A DNA stretch of 33,405 nt from RFTU01 sp032122355 (GCA_032122355.1 JAUMCS010000045.1:1-33405); one strand, 5' to 3'. Shown: positions 10,031 through 18,435, numbered from the stretch's first letter. The notes: a model not told the origin generated them from the sequence alone. Made by a program: numbers and translations.

Positions 10031-10431
10031 TGACGAAGCGTATGTTACAGCCTCCTTTGTGGCCCCGCGCAAACGGTTATAGCTGGGGTATAGCCGCTAG
10101 CGGACAATTTGTCTGTATTGCGGGCATGGTAGGAACCAATAAAGAGGGCTCCTTTATCAGTACCGAATTAGTTCCACAATTTGAACAGGCACTCAGCAAC
10201 GGCTTGATTGTTTTACAAGAGGCCGGAGGTCAGCCGCACGATATTGTGCGCATGAATTGGTTTTTACGCGACAAAGTGGCTTACCTTCAATCAAGAACAG
10301 CCATCGGCGAGATATACAGGCGTTATATGGGCTTGCATTATCCCGCCATGACGGTAGTAGAGGTATCAGCTTTGATGGATGATGAGGCACAAATAGAGAT
10401 TGAAATCACCGCGGTTGTACCTCAAATTTAA
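10030..10431 (+). CDS. Rid/YjgF-family protein lacking the catalytic arginine
   Basis: This is a 133-residue member of the Rid (YjgF/YER057c/UK114) family, with the conserved IVRMNWFLRD and VEVSALMDDEAQIEIEITAV segments. Canonical RidA deaminates reactive imines/enamines using an arginine in the PAR(S/T)xVEV motif; here the motif is PAMTVVEV with Met107 in that place, so imine deaminase activity is doubtful. The start overlaps the ligase stop in TGATG; a TTG at 10027 in the same frame is less likely. Rid-like proteins are often encoded next to aminobenzoate-CoA ligases, so a role with the preceding gene is probable. It converges on the GST gene eight bases away. Confidence 0.88.
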   Translation: MTKRMLQPPLWPRANGYSWGIAASGQFVCIAGMVGTNKEGSFISTELVPQFEQALSNGLIVLQEAGGQPHDIVRMNWFLRDKVAYLQSRTAIGEIYRRYMGLHYPAMTVVEVSALMDDEAQIEIEITAVVPQI

Positions 10432-10439
10432 TGCACTAT

Positions 10440-11048
10440 TTACTTGATCAACCCCTCAGAGCGCATGGCTGCTTGCACAGCCGGACGAGCGCCGACACGT
10501 GTAAGGTAGGCTTGTAAATGCACCAAATCAGAAAGGTCAAGTTGCACATGACGAGCCCACGATGCGGTCGTAAAGAGATAACCATCTGCAACAGTAAAGG
10601 TATCGCCCATCAGCCAAGTTTTATCGGCCAACTGCTGATTCAGCCACTCAAATTTGCTGCGCAAACGCTGGCGCGTGAGGGTTTTAGCTTCCTCAGGCAT
10701 ACCCGGCATGAATAAGGGACTGAAGCCTTTATGCACTTCCGTAGTGATGAAATTCAACCATTCCATCAGGCGATAACGCTCTAAAGTACCCCAAGCTGGG
10801 GCAAGGTGCTTAGCAGGAACCTGATCAGCGATATATTGCACGATCACTACGCCTTCGCTGATGCGCTCACCACTATCTAACTCAAGCAGAGGCACCTGAC
10901 CTTTGGGGTTGATTAATAGGTAATCTGAACCATCGGGCAGTTTTTTGGTTCTGGTAGACGCCAGTACGGATTTAAATGCCAATCCTGCTTCATGTAATGC
11001 AATATGAACGCTAAGGGAACACGATCCAGGGCTGTAATAAAGCTTCAT
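10440..11048 (-). CDS. Glutathione S-transferase, beta-class-like
   Basis: The 202-residue protein has an N-terminal thioredoxin-like domain (1-78) and an all-helical C-terminal domain. It opens MKLYYSPGSCSLSVHIALHE, with Cys10 in the position of the glutathione-interacting cysteine of bacterial beta-class enzymes, and has the cis-proline block KGQVPLLELDSG. Beta-class enzymes conjugate glutathione to electrophiles or act in redox protection; the substrate cannot be read from sequence. GGAG lies about seven bases before the ATG. It is 34 bases downstream of pgk on the same strand and probably shares its transcript. Confidence 0.92.
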   Translation of the reverse strand: MKLYYSPGSCSLSVHIALHEAGLAFKSVLASTRTKKLPDGSDYLLINPKGQVPLLELDSGERISEGVVIVQYIADQVPAKHLAPAWGTLERYRLMEWLNFITTEVHKGFSPLFMPGMPEEAKTLTRQRLRSKFEWLNQQLADKTWLMGDTFTVADGYLFTTASWARHVQLDLSDLVHLQAYLTRVGARPAVQAAMRSEGLIK

Positions 11049-11082
11049 CCATAATCTCCAATTGATTGGTCAAACAAACCAG

Positions 11083-12288
11083 TTATGACAGAGCTGCATC
11101 CTGAGCACGTTGCATCAATATTTCGAATGCAGGCAAGGTTTTACCTTCCAGAACCTCAAGGAAGGCGCCACCACCGGTTGAAATATAACCGATATCACGT
11201 TCGATGCTATATTTGGCAATGGCAGCTAAAGTATCGCCTCCACCGGCAATACTAAAGGCCGAGGCATGCGCAATGGCTGCCGCCAAAGTACGGGTGCCGC
11301 CAGCAAATTGGTCGTATTCAAATACGCCCATCGGACCGTTCCAGACCACCGTGCCCGCCCGCGCAATGATACCGGCCAGTTCAGCTGCAGTACGCGGGCC
11401 AATGTCTAAGATCATATCGCTGGGCTGGACTTCAGTCACCGGTACGGTGTTAGCACGGGCCATGGAGGAAAACTCATCAGCCACCACCACATCAACAGGG
11501 ATAGGCACTGCCGCGCCGCGCTCACTCATCATTTGTATGATGGCTTTGGCTTCATTCACCAAATCGGGCTCGGCTAAACTTTTACCGATGGGATGACCTT
11601 GCGCTAATAAAAAGGTATTGGCAATACCCCCACCCACAATGAGTTGATCTACGTTGGCAGCAAGTGATTTCAGAATAGAGAGTTTAGTGGAAACTTTACT
11701 GCCTGCGACAATCGCTACCAAGGGACGCGCTGGCTTTTCAAGCGCACGGGTAATGGCATCCATTTCGGCTGCCAATAATGGGCCCGCACAAGCCACGGGG
11801 GCATATTGCGCAATACCGTAGGTGCTGGCCTCGGCCCGATGCGCAGTACCAAAGGCATCATGTACAAATACATCACACAATGAAGCCATTTTGCGCGCCA
11901 AGGCTTCTTGGTTTTTCTTTTCCCCGACGTTCAAGCGGCAGTTCTCAAGTAACACCACCTCTCCGGGGGCCACCGTCACACCGTCAATCCACTTGGCTTT
12001 AAGCGGAACAGGGCGGCCCAAAAGCTCAGCCAGCCGCTCGGCCACAGGTGCCAATGAATCTTCTGGCTTGAACTCCCCTTCTGTGGGTCGCCCCAAGTGG
12101 GATGTGACCATGACCGCAGCACCCGCATCGAGTGCCATTTGTATACAGGGCACGGAGGCGCGAATGCGGGTGTCTTCAGTAATACGCCCGGCACTGTCTT
12201 GCGGCACATTAAGATCAGCCCGAATAAAAACACGTTTATCCCGCACTTGGCCTTGAGCCACCAAATCAGAAAAGCGCAATACTTGCAT
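11083..12288 (-). CDS. pgk: Phosphoglycerate kinase
   Basis: Pgk interconverts 1,3-bisphosphoglycerate + ADP and 3-phosphoglycerate + ATP in glycolysis and gluconeogenesis. The 401-residue length is usual. The N-terminal substrate-binding segment RADLNVPQD, the VTSHLGRPTEG block, and the C-terminal nucleotide and phosphate loop SIAGGGDTLAAI are all present. The start has GGAG seven bases upstream. It sits 31 bases after htpX and 34 before the GST gene. The usual neighbours of glycolytic clusters (gap, pyk, fba) are not in the window. Confidence 0.98.
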   Translation of the reverse strand: MQVLRFSDLVAQGQVRDKRVFIRADLNVPQDSAGRITEDTRIRASVPCIQMALDAGAAVMVTSHLGRPTEGEFKPEDSLAPVAERLAELLGRPVPLKAKWIDGVTVAPGEVVLLENCRLNVGEKKNQEALARKMASLCDVFVHDAFGTAHRAEASTYGIAQYAPVACAGPLLAAEMDAITRALEKPARPLVAIVAGSKVSTKLSILKSLAANVDQLIVGGGIANTFLLAQGHPIGKSLAEPDLVNEAKAIIQMMSERGAAVPIPVDVVVADEFSSMARANTVPVTEVQPSDMILDIGPRTAAELAGIIARAGTVVWNGPMGVFEYDQFAGGTRTLAAAIAHASAFSIAGGGDTLAAIAKYSIERDIGYISTGGGAFLEVLEGKTLPAFEILMQRAQDAALS

Positions 12289-12319
12289 GGATCAGCTCCG
12301 GTAACAAAAAGCAGCTATT

Positions 12320-13165
12320 TTACTGGCTAGATGATGCGCGAAGACGCGCCACACGCTCTTCAGTGCTGGGGTGCGTACTAAAAAGGCCTTTTAAACCTTC
12401 GGCCGTCAGAGGATTAATAATCATCATTTGCGCGGTTTCAGGGTGACGCTCTGCGGGTTCAAGGTGCATACCCTTAGCGTAGCGCTGGATTTTTTCTAAG
12501 GCAGAAGCCAATGCCATAGGATCACCACAGATTTCCGCGCCGCCCCGATCGGCCTCAAATTCACGCGCCCGACTGATGGCCATTTGAATCAAGCTGGCTG
12601 CCAATGGGGCCAAAAACATGAGAGCCATGGTAGCGATCGGGTTAGCAGGCCGACCTTCATGATCACGCCCTCCAAAAAGCAAAGCCATATTCGCCAGCAT
12701 AGAAATGGCCCCAGCCATGGTGGCGCTGATGGTGGATATCAAGATATCACGATGTTTGACATGGGCCAACTCATGCGCCATCACCCCACGCAATTCACGC
12801 TCAGTTAATACTCGCATGATACCTGTGGTCGCCGCCACCGCAGCATTTTGAGGGTTGCGCCCTGTAGCAAATGCATTGGGGGCATCTTCATCAATGATAT
12901 ACACGCGCGGCATCGGCAATTGCGCTTTTTGCGCCAACTCTTGCACCATGCGGTAAAACTGGGGCGAACTTTGGGCATCGACTTCTTGCGCGCGGTACAT
13001 TTTCAAAACCAGTTTGTCAGAAAACCAGTAACTGAATATATTCATTCCCAAGGCGAACAGCAATGCCAGCACCATGCCCTGAGCACCACCTAACCATTGC
13101 CCCAAAGTCATAAAAAGGGCCGTAATTCCAGCCATGAGCATGGCAGTTTTCATCATGTTAAACAT
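12320..13165 (-). CDS. htpX: Membrane metalloprotease HtpX
   Basis: HtpX is an inner-membrane zinc protease (M48 family) that removes damaged membrane proteins. The 281-residue protein has two N-terminal membrane segments (about 7-25 and 30-48), the zinc motif HELAH (131-135), two further hydrophobic segments (about 145-165 and 180-200), and the third-ligand region REFEADRGGAEI. The start at 13165 has a strong AGGAGG five bases upstream. A sigma32-like promoter (13204-13231) lies just before it, in line with htpX being a heat-shock gene in Escherichia coli. Confidence 0.97.
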   Translation of the reverse strand: MFNMMKTAMLMAGITALFMTLGQWLGGAQGMVLALLFALGMNIFSYWFSDKLVLKMYRAQEVDAQSSPQFYRMVQELAQKAQLPMPRVYIIDEDAPNAFATGRNPQNAAVAATTGIMRVLTERELRGVMAHELAHVKHRDILISTISATMAGAISMLANMALLFGGRDHEGRPANPIATMALMFLAPLAASLIQMAISRAREFEADRGGAEICGDPMALASALEKIQRYAKGMHLEPAERHPETAQMMIINPLTAEGLKGLFSTHPSTEERVARLRASSSQ

Positions 13166-13203
13166 AATAACCTCCTAAGATCGAAGTGAACTTCAGCTTA
13201 CTT

Positions 13204-13231
13204 AAATGGGGATTAAAGTGATCTTTTAAAG
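13204..13231 (-). promoter_or_regulatory. Sigma32 (heat shock) promoter of htpX
   Basis: On the minus strand, CTTTAAA (13231-13225) and CCCCATTT (13211-13204) are separated by 13 bases. The RpoH consensus is CTTGAAA, a spacer of 11 to 16, and CCCCATNT, so there is a single mismatch. Transcription would begin about 30 bases before the htpX start codon. The -35 element overlaps the stop codon of the upstream MAPEG gene, so htpX-pgk-gst can be induced independently of it. Confidence 0.7.
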
Positions 13232-13600
13232 CGCCAATATAAAAAGGCGTATCACAGCCGCCAAACCCAGCGTCCAAAAAATACTGCGTAAGGTAGCATG
13301 GTCGGCCACATAGCAATAAATATACACCACTCGCATGGCAATAAAAAACCAACCACATTGCACCACTTGCGCCATTGGCACCTGACTGTAAAGTGCCAGT
13401 GCCATACCAGCAGCGAAGAATGGGAATGCCTCGAAGCTATTAGCCTGAGCCGCATTGGCGCGTGCCCTAAAACCCTGAAGCTGGGCAAGCCAAGCTCGTG
13501 GCTGGTGATTGTCGTAGTTTTTCAAACCCCACTTAGCAATGACTGCACAAACTATGGGTAACAGCCCTGCAATAAGCACGGTTAGGATGGCTTGATTCAT
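13226..13600 (-). CDS. MAPEG-family membrane protein
   Basis: This is a 124-residue integral membrane protein with about four hydrophobic segments and the MAPEG signature region around FRARANAAQANSFEAFPFFAAG. MAPEG proteins include glutathione-dependent membrane enzymes in eukaryotes; most bacterial members, like this one, have no assigned reaction. A GTG three codons upstream (13609) is in frame, but it lies inside the Shine-Dalgarno AAGGTG, so I take the ATG at 13600. The gap to pirin is 53 bases and to htpX 60 bases. Confidence 0.88.
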   Translation of the reverse strand: MNQAILTVLIAGLLPIVCAVIAKWGLKNYDNHQPRAWLAQLQGFRARANAAQANSFEAFPFFAAGMALALYSQVPMAQVVQCGWFFIAMRVVYIYCYVADHATLRSIFWTLGLAAVIRLFILAL

Positions 13601-13653
13601 ATGGGTCACCTTGAAGTTAATTGCACTACTGTGGTTGCCGCAGCATTGATGGC

Positions 13654-14502
13654 TTAAATACGACCAGATTGAAAATCGTGCACGGCTTGCATGAGTTCTG
13701 CCTGAGTATTCATGACAAAAGGCCCATGCTGAGCAATAGGCTCACCCAAAGGCTGACCCGCCACCAACAACACTCGGGCGGGTTCTGCACCGGCTTGTAG
13801 GGTAACGCCATCTTGATCAGGCTGGGTTGATAAAACAGCCATATGGCGCGCCAACACCCCCTGCCCTTGTATGGATACAGTTCCCGAGTGCACATAGCAA
13901 AATGCATTCATGCTGGCGGCGATGTCTTGTTCAAAAACAGCATGGGGCTGCAACTGGAGGTCAATGATGAAAGGACAGGTTTTAGGGCGTTGCATGGCAC
14001 CTTGCACGCCGTGACAGCAACCCGCCACAACTCGAGCGACCACTCCTTGGCCCATCCAGCGGGGGATGTCTGTGTCTTGAATATCCTGATAGCCTACTGA
14101 CCCCATTTTATCGCTGCTATGCAAATTGAGCCAGAGCTGAAAGCCATCCATACGGCCTTGGGTTTGTTCGGGGGTTTCGCTATGAATAATTCCACGCGCT
14201 GCAGTCATCCATTGCACCCCACCATCGTGGATGAGGCCTTCATGGCCTGCGCTGTCACGGTGGCGCATACGCCCCTGCAGCATAAGGGTTATGGTTTCGA
14301 AGCCCCTATGCGGATGATCAGGAAAGCCAGCGATGTAATCGGCGGGGTTATCACTGACGAAATGGTCGAGCATTAAAAAAGGATCCAACCGCTGTTGCCA
14401 GCGGCGGGTCAGCACTCGGCTAAGCTGAACCCCCGCACCATCCTGGGTAGGGGTTCCAGCCACCAAGGCTTCAATGGCTCGGCTTTGGTGAACGAGGGTC
14501 AT
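13654..14502 (-). CDS. Pirin family protein
   Basis: The 282-residue protein is a bicupin of the pirin family. The N-terminal cupin carries the metal ligands His63 and His65 in DHPHRGFET and His107/Glu109 in ARGIIHSE, the full iron-binding set. Bacterial pirins have been linked to quercetin 2,3-dioxygenase activity and to modulation of metabolic enzymes; which applies here is unknown. The Shine-Dalgarno before the ATG is weak. It is 47 bases downstream of terC on the same strand. Confidence 0.93.
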   Translation of the reverse strand: MTLVHQSRAIEALVAGTPTQDGAGVQLSRVLTRRWQQRLDPFLMLDHFVSDNPADYIAGFPDHPHRGFETITLMLQGRMRHRDSAGHEGLIHDGGVQWMTAARGIIHSETPEQTQGRMDGFQLWLNLHSSDKMGSVGYQDIQDTDIPRWMGQGVVARVVAGCCHGVQGAMQRPKTCPFIIDLQLQPHAVFEQDIAASMNAFCYVHSGTVSIQGQGVLARHMAVLSTQPDQDGVTLQAGAEPARVLLVAGQPLGEPIAQHGPFVMNTQAELMQAVHDFQSGRI

Positions 14503-14549
14503 AATCGGATGAATAGTTTCATCGACTGATATTACCCCGCCACACCCTA

Positions 14550-15320
14550 TTAGGACTGACTGCCCTCAGAACCTTCATAAGCATTGTGTAAATGCACGGG
14601 CTTTTCTGAGCGTTTGCGCAAGTTGATATTGAGCATTTCCACACCCAAAGAAAAGGCCATGGCAAAGTAAATGTAGCCCTTGGGTACGGGGTTACCGAAA
14701 CCATCGGCAATGAGCACCACACCCACCACGACCAAAAACGCCAGTGCCAACATTTTGATGGTGGGATGGCGACTAACAAAGCGGCCAATTGCACCGGCAA
14801 ACAACATCATCAATGCGACAGAAGCAATCACAGCGGCAATCATGATGCGGACATCTCCGACCATACCGACGGCAGTGATGATGGAATCTAATGAGAACAC
14901 CAAATCAATCACCATGATTTGCAAGATGACAGAAGCAAAACCAGCTTTCACCACTGAAGCGGTGGTATCCCCTTCTTTACCTTCCAAAGACTCATGGATT
15001 TCAGATGTGCTTTTCCAGACCAAGAATAATCCGCCCAAAATGAGAATGATGTCTCGCCCAGAAAAGCCTTTACCAAACAGCGTGAATAAAGGCTCAACTA
15101 AGCCCACAATCCAAGCTAACAGCAGCAACAGCGCAATGCGCATGAACATGGCCATGAATAAGCCCAAGCGGCGCGCAACTTCTTGGCGGGCTTTAGGCAA
15201 TTTATCGACCAGAATCGAAATAAAAATGATGTTGTCGATACCCAAAACCAGCTCAAGTGCGGTCAGTGTTGCAAATGCAATCCATGTTTGGGGTTGGTTT
15301 AAAAGCTCAATCAATGTCAT
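14550..15320 (-). CDS. TerC-family integral membrane protein
   Basis: The 256-residue protein has seven or so hydrophobic segments and both acidic signatures of the family: ELVLGIDNIIFISIL near residues 23-37 and DLVFSLDSIITAVGM in the middle. TerC/Alx/MeeY-type proteins are implicated in manganese export and metalation of exported proteins. The Shine-Dalgarno is weak. The 70-base leader contains a perfect 10-base inverted repeat, described separately, but I see nothing like the yybP-ykoY manganese riboswitch that controls several relatives. Confidence 0.93.
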   Translation of the reverse strand: MTLIELLNQPQTWIAFATLTALELVLGIDNIIFISILVDKLPKARQEVARRLGLFMAMFMRIALLLLLAWIVGLVEPLFTLFGKGFSGRDIILILGGLFLVWKSTSEIHESLEGKEGDTTASVVKAGFASVILQIMVIDLVFSLDSIITAVGMVGDVRIMIAAVIASVALMMLFAGAIGRFVSRHPTIKMLALAFLVVVGVVLIADGFGNPVPKGYIYFAMAFSLGVEMLNINLRKRSEKPVHLHNAYEGSEGSQS

Positions 15321-15326
15321 AAGGGG

Positions 15327-15358
15327 TACTCGAAAGTTTGTTATTGATCTTTCGAGTA
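15327..15358. promoter_or_regulatory. Perfect inverted repeat overlapping the terC -10 region
   Basis: TACTCGAAAG (15327-15336) and CTTTCGAGTA (15349-15358) are exact inverted copies separated by 12 bases. On the minus strand a TATACT -10 hexamer (15360-15355) overlaps the promoter-distal arm, and the other arm ends six bases before the terC start codon. There is no T-run, so it is not a typical terminator for the LOG gene upstream. It could be a repressor operator, or a leader hairpin that hides the weak ribosome binding site. The -35 match is poor. Confidence 0.5.
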
Positions 15359-15390
15359 TAGCGCAACAGAATGCTTGAACCTAGGTGGGC

Positions 15391-16335
15391 TTACGTATCC
15401 TCTGCATGCGCCCCGGGCGCTGATTTTTCGGCGATTTCGCTGCTAAACCCGTAATGTTCGTCTAACACTGCCCAAGCCTGTTCGGCGGTTTCTACATACA
15501 CAAATAGGTCTTCATCCCCCGGACTGATCATCCCTGTCTCAAGCAAAAACGGTATGTTGACGAGTTTTTCCCAAAATGCACGCCCAAATAAGAGCACAGG
15601 TCGACGGCGACATTTACCAGTTTGTATAAGGGTAAGGGCCTCAAAAAGCTCATCAAGGGTGCCATAGCCGCCCGGGAAACAAACAATGGCGACACTGCGC
15701 ATGAGGAAGTGCATTTTGCGCAGGGCAAAGTAGTGAAACTGAAAGCACAATTCAGGGGTGATGTATTCGTTAGGGGCCTGCTCATGCGGAAGCGCAATAT
15801 TCAAACCTATGCTTTTACCGCCGATTTCAAAAGCGCCACGGTTACCGGCTTCCATGATGCCCGGACCGCCACCCGTCACAATGTACAAGGGAGTACTGAG
15901 TTTAGCACCGTGCTCGGTGACCAAAGCGGCAAAGCGTTGGGTTTGCTCGTAGTATTGGCTCATGTGCAAGGCCATTTCACAGCGGCGGATATAAGCCGCA
16001 TCACCATCGGCCTTGGCGCGTTCAAGCTGCTTTTGCGCCACATCCGGCGGCAAAATGCGGGCTGAACCTTGGATCACGATGGTCGCTTCAATGCCCTGCT
16101 CTTGCTGCACCAATTCGGGCTTGAGCAGTTCAAGCTGCATGCGCACGGGCCGAAGCTCTTCGCGCAATAAAAAGTCGGCATCGGTAAATGCCATTTTGAA
16201 TGCACTCTCGGGCCCGTCATATCGGCTAATGGGTTGATTGAATTGCGCCTCTTGGGCAGCGGTGGCCGTGTTGCGTGCGGTGAGCCGCGCGCGGACAGCA
16301 GAACGTTGAGATGATTTATGCTGAGATGACTTCAT
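15391..16335 (-). CDS. LOG-family Rossmann-fold protein (cytokinin riboside 5'-monophosphate phosphoribohydrolase type)
   Basis: The protein has the two LOG signatures, GGGPGIMEAGNRGA (155-168) and PGGYGTLDE (221-229), with numbering from the start chosen here (314 residues). LOG enzymes cleave the N-glycosidic bond of nucleoside monophosphates; in non-plant-associated bacteria the role is usually nucleotide turnover. The open frame reaches 16434, but that start lies between the -35 and -10 of the plus-strand lipoprotein promoter and has no Shine-Dalgarno. The ATG at 16335 has GAGG only two bases away, so the start remains uncertain. An extra charged N-terminal region of about 80 residues precedes the core. 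Confidence 0.88.
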   Translation of the reverse strand: MKSSQHKSSQRSAVRARLTARNTATAAQEAQFNQPISRYDGPESAFKMAFTDADFLLREELRPVRMQLELLKPELVQQEQGIEATIVIQGSARILPPDVAQKQLERAKADGDAAYIRRCEMALHMSQYYEQTQRFAALVTEHGAKLSTPLYIVTGGGPGIMEAGNRGAFEIGGKSIGLNIALPHEQAPNEYITPELCFQFHYFALRKMHFLMRSVAIVCFPGGYGTLDELFEALTLIQTGKCRRRPVLLFGRAFWEKLVNIPFLLETGMISPGDEDLFVYVETAEQAWAVLDEHYGFSSEIAEKSAPGAHAEDT

Positions 16336-16414
16336 GGCCTCAGCATATCTGATTTCAAGGCGGCAGACTCTATGGGGAACCCTGAGGGGGTTGGGTGGGT
16401 TAACCTCATAGGAA

Positions 16415-16443
16415 TTGCCAGAATGATAATTCATCGTTAAAAT
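16415..16443 (+). promoter_or_regulatory. Sigma70-type promoter of the large lipoprotein gene
   Basis: TTGCCA (16415-16420), a 17-base spacer and TAAAAT (16438-16443) give one mismatch to consensus in each hexamer. Transcription would start near 16450 and give a leader of about 22 bases holding AAGGGA before the ATG at 16472. The spacer contains a short inverted repeat, ATGA-TAAT-TCAT. Confidence 0.65.
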
Positions 16444-16471
16444 TAAAGTTTTTATTCAAGGGAATTGAAGC

Positions 16472-18421
16472 ATGAGTCACAAAGAACCCTGTGGAGTACC
16501 CCAATCGAAGCTCCGAAGATTTACCGGACTAGCCCTAAGCGCCCTGGCCGCATGCACATTAATCGCCTGCGGAGGGGGGGGCAGTAGCTCAGGGGTATCT
16601 TCAACGGTAGATATAGGTGGCTCCAGCAGTAAAGGCCTATTGAAGGGCGCAGAAGTCAAGGCATACAGGGTTATCAATGGCCGCATTTCCAGCACGGTGC
16701 TGGCCAGCGCCATAACCGACGCTAATGGGGAATACAAACTCAAAGTCCCGAACAGCTCTGATCCCATCGTGATTGAAGTGCGTATGGTTACCGGCACGAA
16801 AATGCTGGATGAAACCAAAATTCAATTAGACGGTTCATTCGAAGAAGTTGACGCCCCCGCCGGTTTAACCATGCGCAGCTTTGCCACTAGCGCCACTGAA
16901 GCGCAAGATGTTCACGTCAATCCCCTGACCGAGGCAGCCGTGGCGATTGCAGCCCAAACGGCCAGTGGCGCAAGCTTAACGGCAGATACATTGCGGATTG
17001 CAAAACAAGCCGTGATTGATGAACTCGCCCCCGCAGGCGCTAATCCATTCACCGCAAAACCCCCGAAAAATCTTGCTGATGCTACAGATGATCAAAAGAA
17101 ACTAGCCGTATTCATGGCGGGGTTGATGAAAACTGCGAGCAATAACGATATCGCTGCGGCGATTAAAGAACTTTCTAGCGGAATTGCCCTTACCAAGGGC
17201 ACAGATGGGAAGTTTTTATTGCCCGCACCTAGTAGACAAGCACTCTATGATATGCGCGGAAGAAAACTTGATGAGGGCAAGAAACTCCCACATATGACCG
17301 GTATCGACATCACCCCACCACCCCGCCCGACTGAAGATAAGACAGTCAACCCCAGCGATATCGCCGCCAAAGAGGGATTCTATGGTTTTGTGCAGAGTCT
17401 GCGAACAGGTTTGCAAGCCACCAATACCGCTACCCAAGCCGTTGATGAGGATTTGAGTAAACAGTATGTCAACGCCACAAGCCGCGCAGTGGAATATATG
17501 TACGCTGCCATCGATGTGGCAATCAGCCAGTGTTTGGCATCGAACCTCGCAGTGGGCGCCAACTGCAAGAGGAGCTATCCCTCATCACCCCCCCAATTCC
17601 AGCAAGGAGCGTATCAACTGTATAAATTTCCAAACCGGACTGGTTCCATTGACATTTATCGTAACAGCGATACTCAATTCACCATTACAGCCAGTGGTAA
17701 CAAACTCACCTACGTTAATGGCCAATCCACCAGCACCAAGGATACCAGCGTCACATTAACTGCAACCCAAAAAGCAATCAGCGATACTGCGAATCAGTAC
17801 ACCCTTGCTGGCACCTCTGAGGTAAGCCAATTTGTGCCCAATCAACCGAATATCAAGGGCACCCTTGAATTCAAGGATATCGTCATAGGCACCACGGTTA
17901 ACAAAAGCCAAAACCCAGGCGATAAGAGCAATGATGAAGCCATTGTTACATTCAACGGTGCTATTCAATTAACCATCACTGACGCCAATGGACAAGCGCG
18001 CGATGGGCTTTTAGGGACTATCTCCATGAAATCTGGTGAAGGCATGACATTAAAGTTAGCTGCCACTAACAAATCAAGCCCCATTGGTAGTTTAGAGCTC
18101 AAGCAAGATGCCGACGGCAAAACCATGGTATTCACCTTAGGCCTACCCAAGGATACAAGCCTGGTGCTAACTGAAAGTTTTATAAACGAGGACAGTAAAA
18201 ATATCAGCTTGGTCGTTAAAAACGCCAGCCGTGAAGTGTCCATAAAAGAAATTTCCACAAACACTTGGAGCATCAGCACCAATGGCAATGTTTACAGTGC
18301 GACCATCACGCTCAATCCTGCAGGCCGTTATGTCGGTAATATCTATCGTGACAAAACGGTGGTAGGCCAAATTGTCAACGGTATTTTGCAAGTTGATGGC
18401 CAAGAAATTTCCATTTACTGA
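16472..18421 (+). CDS. Large exported lipoprotein of unknown function
   Basis: The 649-residue protein has a lipoprotein signal peptide: basic region KLRR, hydrophobic stretch, and lipobox L30-I-A-C33 followed by GGGGSSSG, a linker typical of outer-membrane lipoproteins. Residues about 54-105 (GLLKGAEVKAYRV, then DANGEYKLKVP) look like a carboxypeptidase-regulatory or peptidase-associated beta-sandwich. Residues about 130-300 are helix-rich. From about 375 the sequence turns into Thr/Ser/Asn-rich beta repeats (NKLTYVNGQSTSTKDTSVTLT), as in surface-exposed beta-solenoid or barrel-like domains. I do not recognise a named family. It has its own promoter, and a rho-independent terminator follows its stop. 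Confidence 0.85.
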   Translation: MSHKEPCGVPQSKLRRFTGLALSALAACTLIACGGGGSSSGVSSTVDIGGSSSKGLLKGAEVKAYRVINGRISSTVLASAITDANGEYKLKVPNSSDPIVIEVRMVTGTKMLDETKIQLDGSFEEVDAPAGLTMRSFATSATEAQDVHVNPLTEAAVAIAAQTASGASLTADTLRIAKQAVIDELAPAGANPFTAKPPKNLADATDDQKKLAVFMAGLMKTASNNDIAAAIKELSSGIALTKGTDGKFLLPAPSRQALYDMRGRKLDEGKKLPHMTGIDITPPPRPTEDKTVNPSDIAAKEGFYGFVQSLRTGLQATNTATQAVDEDLSKQYVNATSRAVEYMYAAIDVAISQCLASNLAVGANCKRSYPSSPPQFQQGAYQLYKFPNRTGSIDIYRNSDTQFTITASGNKLTYVNGQSTSTKDTSVTLTATQKAISDTANQYTLAGTSEVSQFVPNQPNIKGTLEFKDIVIGTTVNKSQNPGDKSNDEAIVTFNGAIQLTITDANGQARDGLLGTISMKSGEGMTLKLAATNKSSPIGSLELKQDADGKTMVFTLGLPKDTSLVLTESFINEDSKNISLVVKNASREVSIKEISTNTWSISTNGNVYSATITLNPAGRYVGNIYRDKTVVGQIVNGILQVDGQEISIY

Positions 18422-18435
18422 TAGGCAAATCACAC

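Noticed and set aside
15321..15390. yybP-ykoY manganese riboswitch before terC
   Set aside because: The leader is too short and shows none of the conserved riboswitch sequence; only the 10-base inverted repeat is present.
16336..16434. N-terminal extension of the LOG protein to the ATG at 16434
   Set aside because: That start has no Shine-Dalgarno and falls within the lipoprotein promoter, and the added 33 residues have no family match that I recognise.
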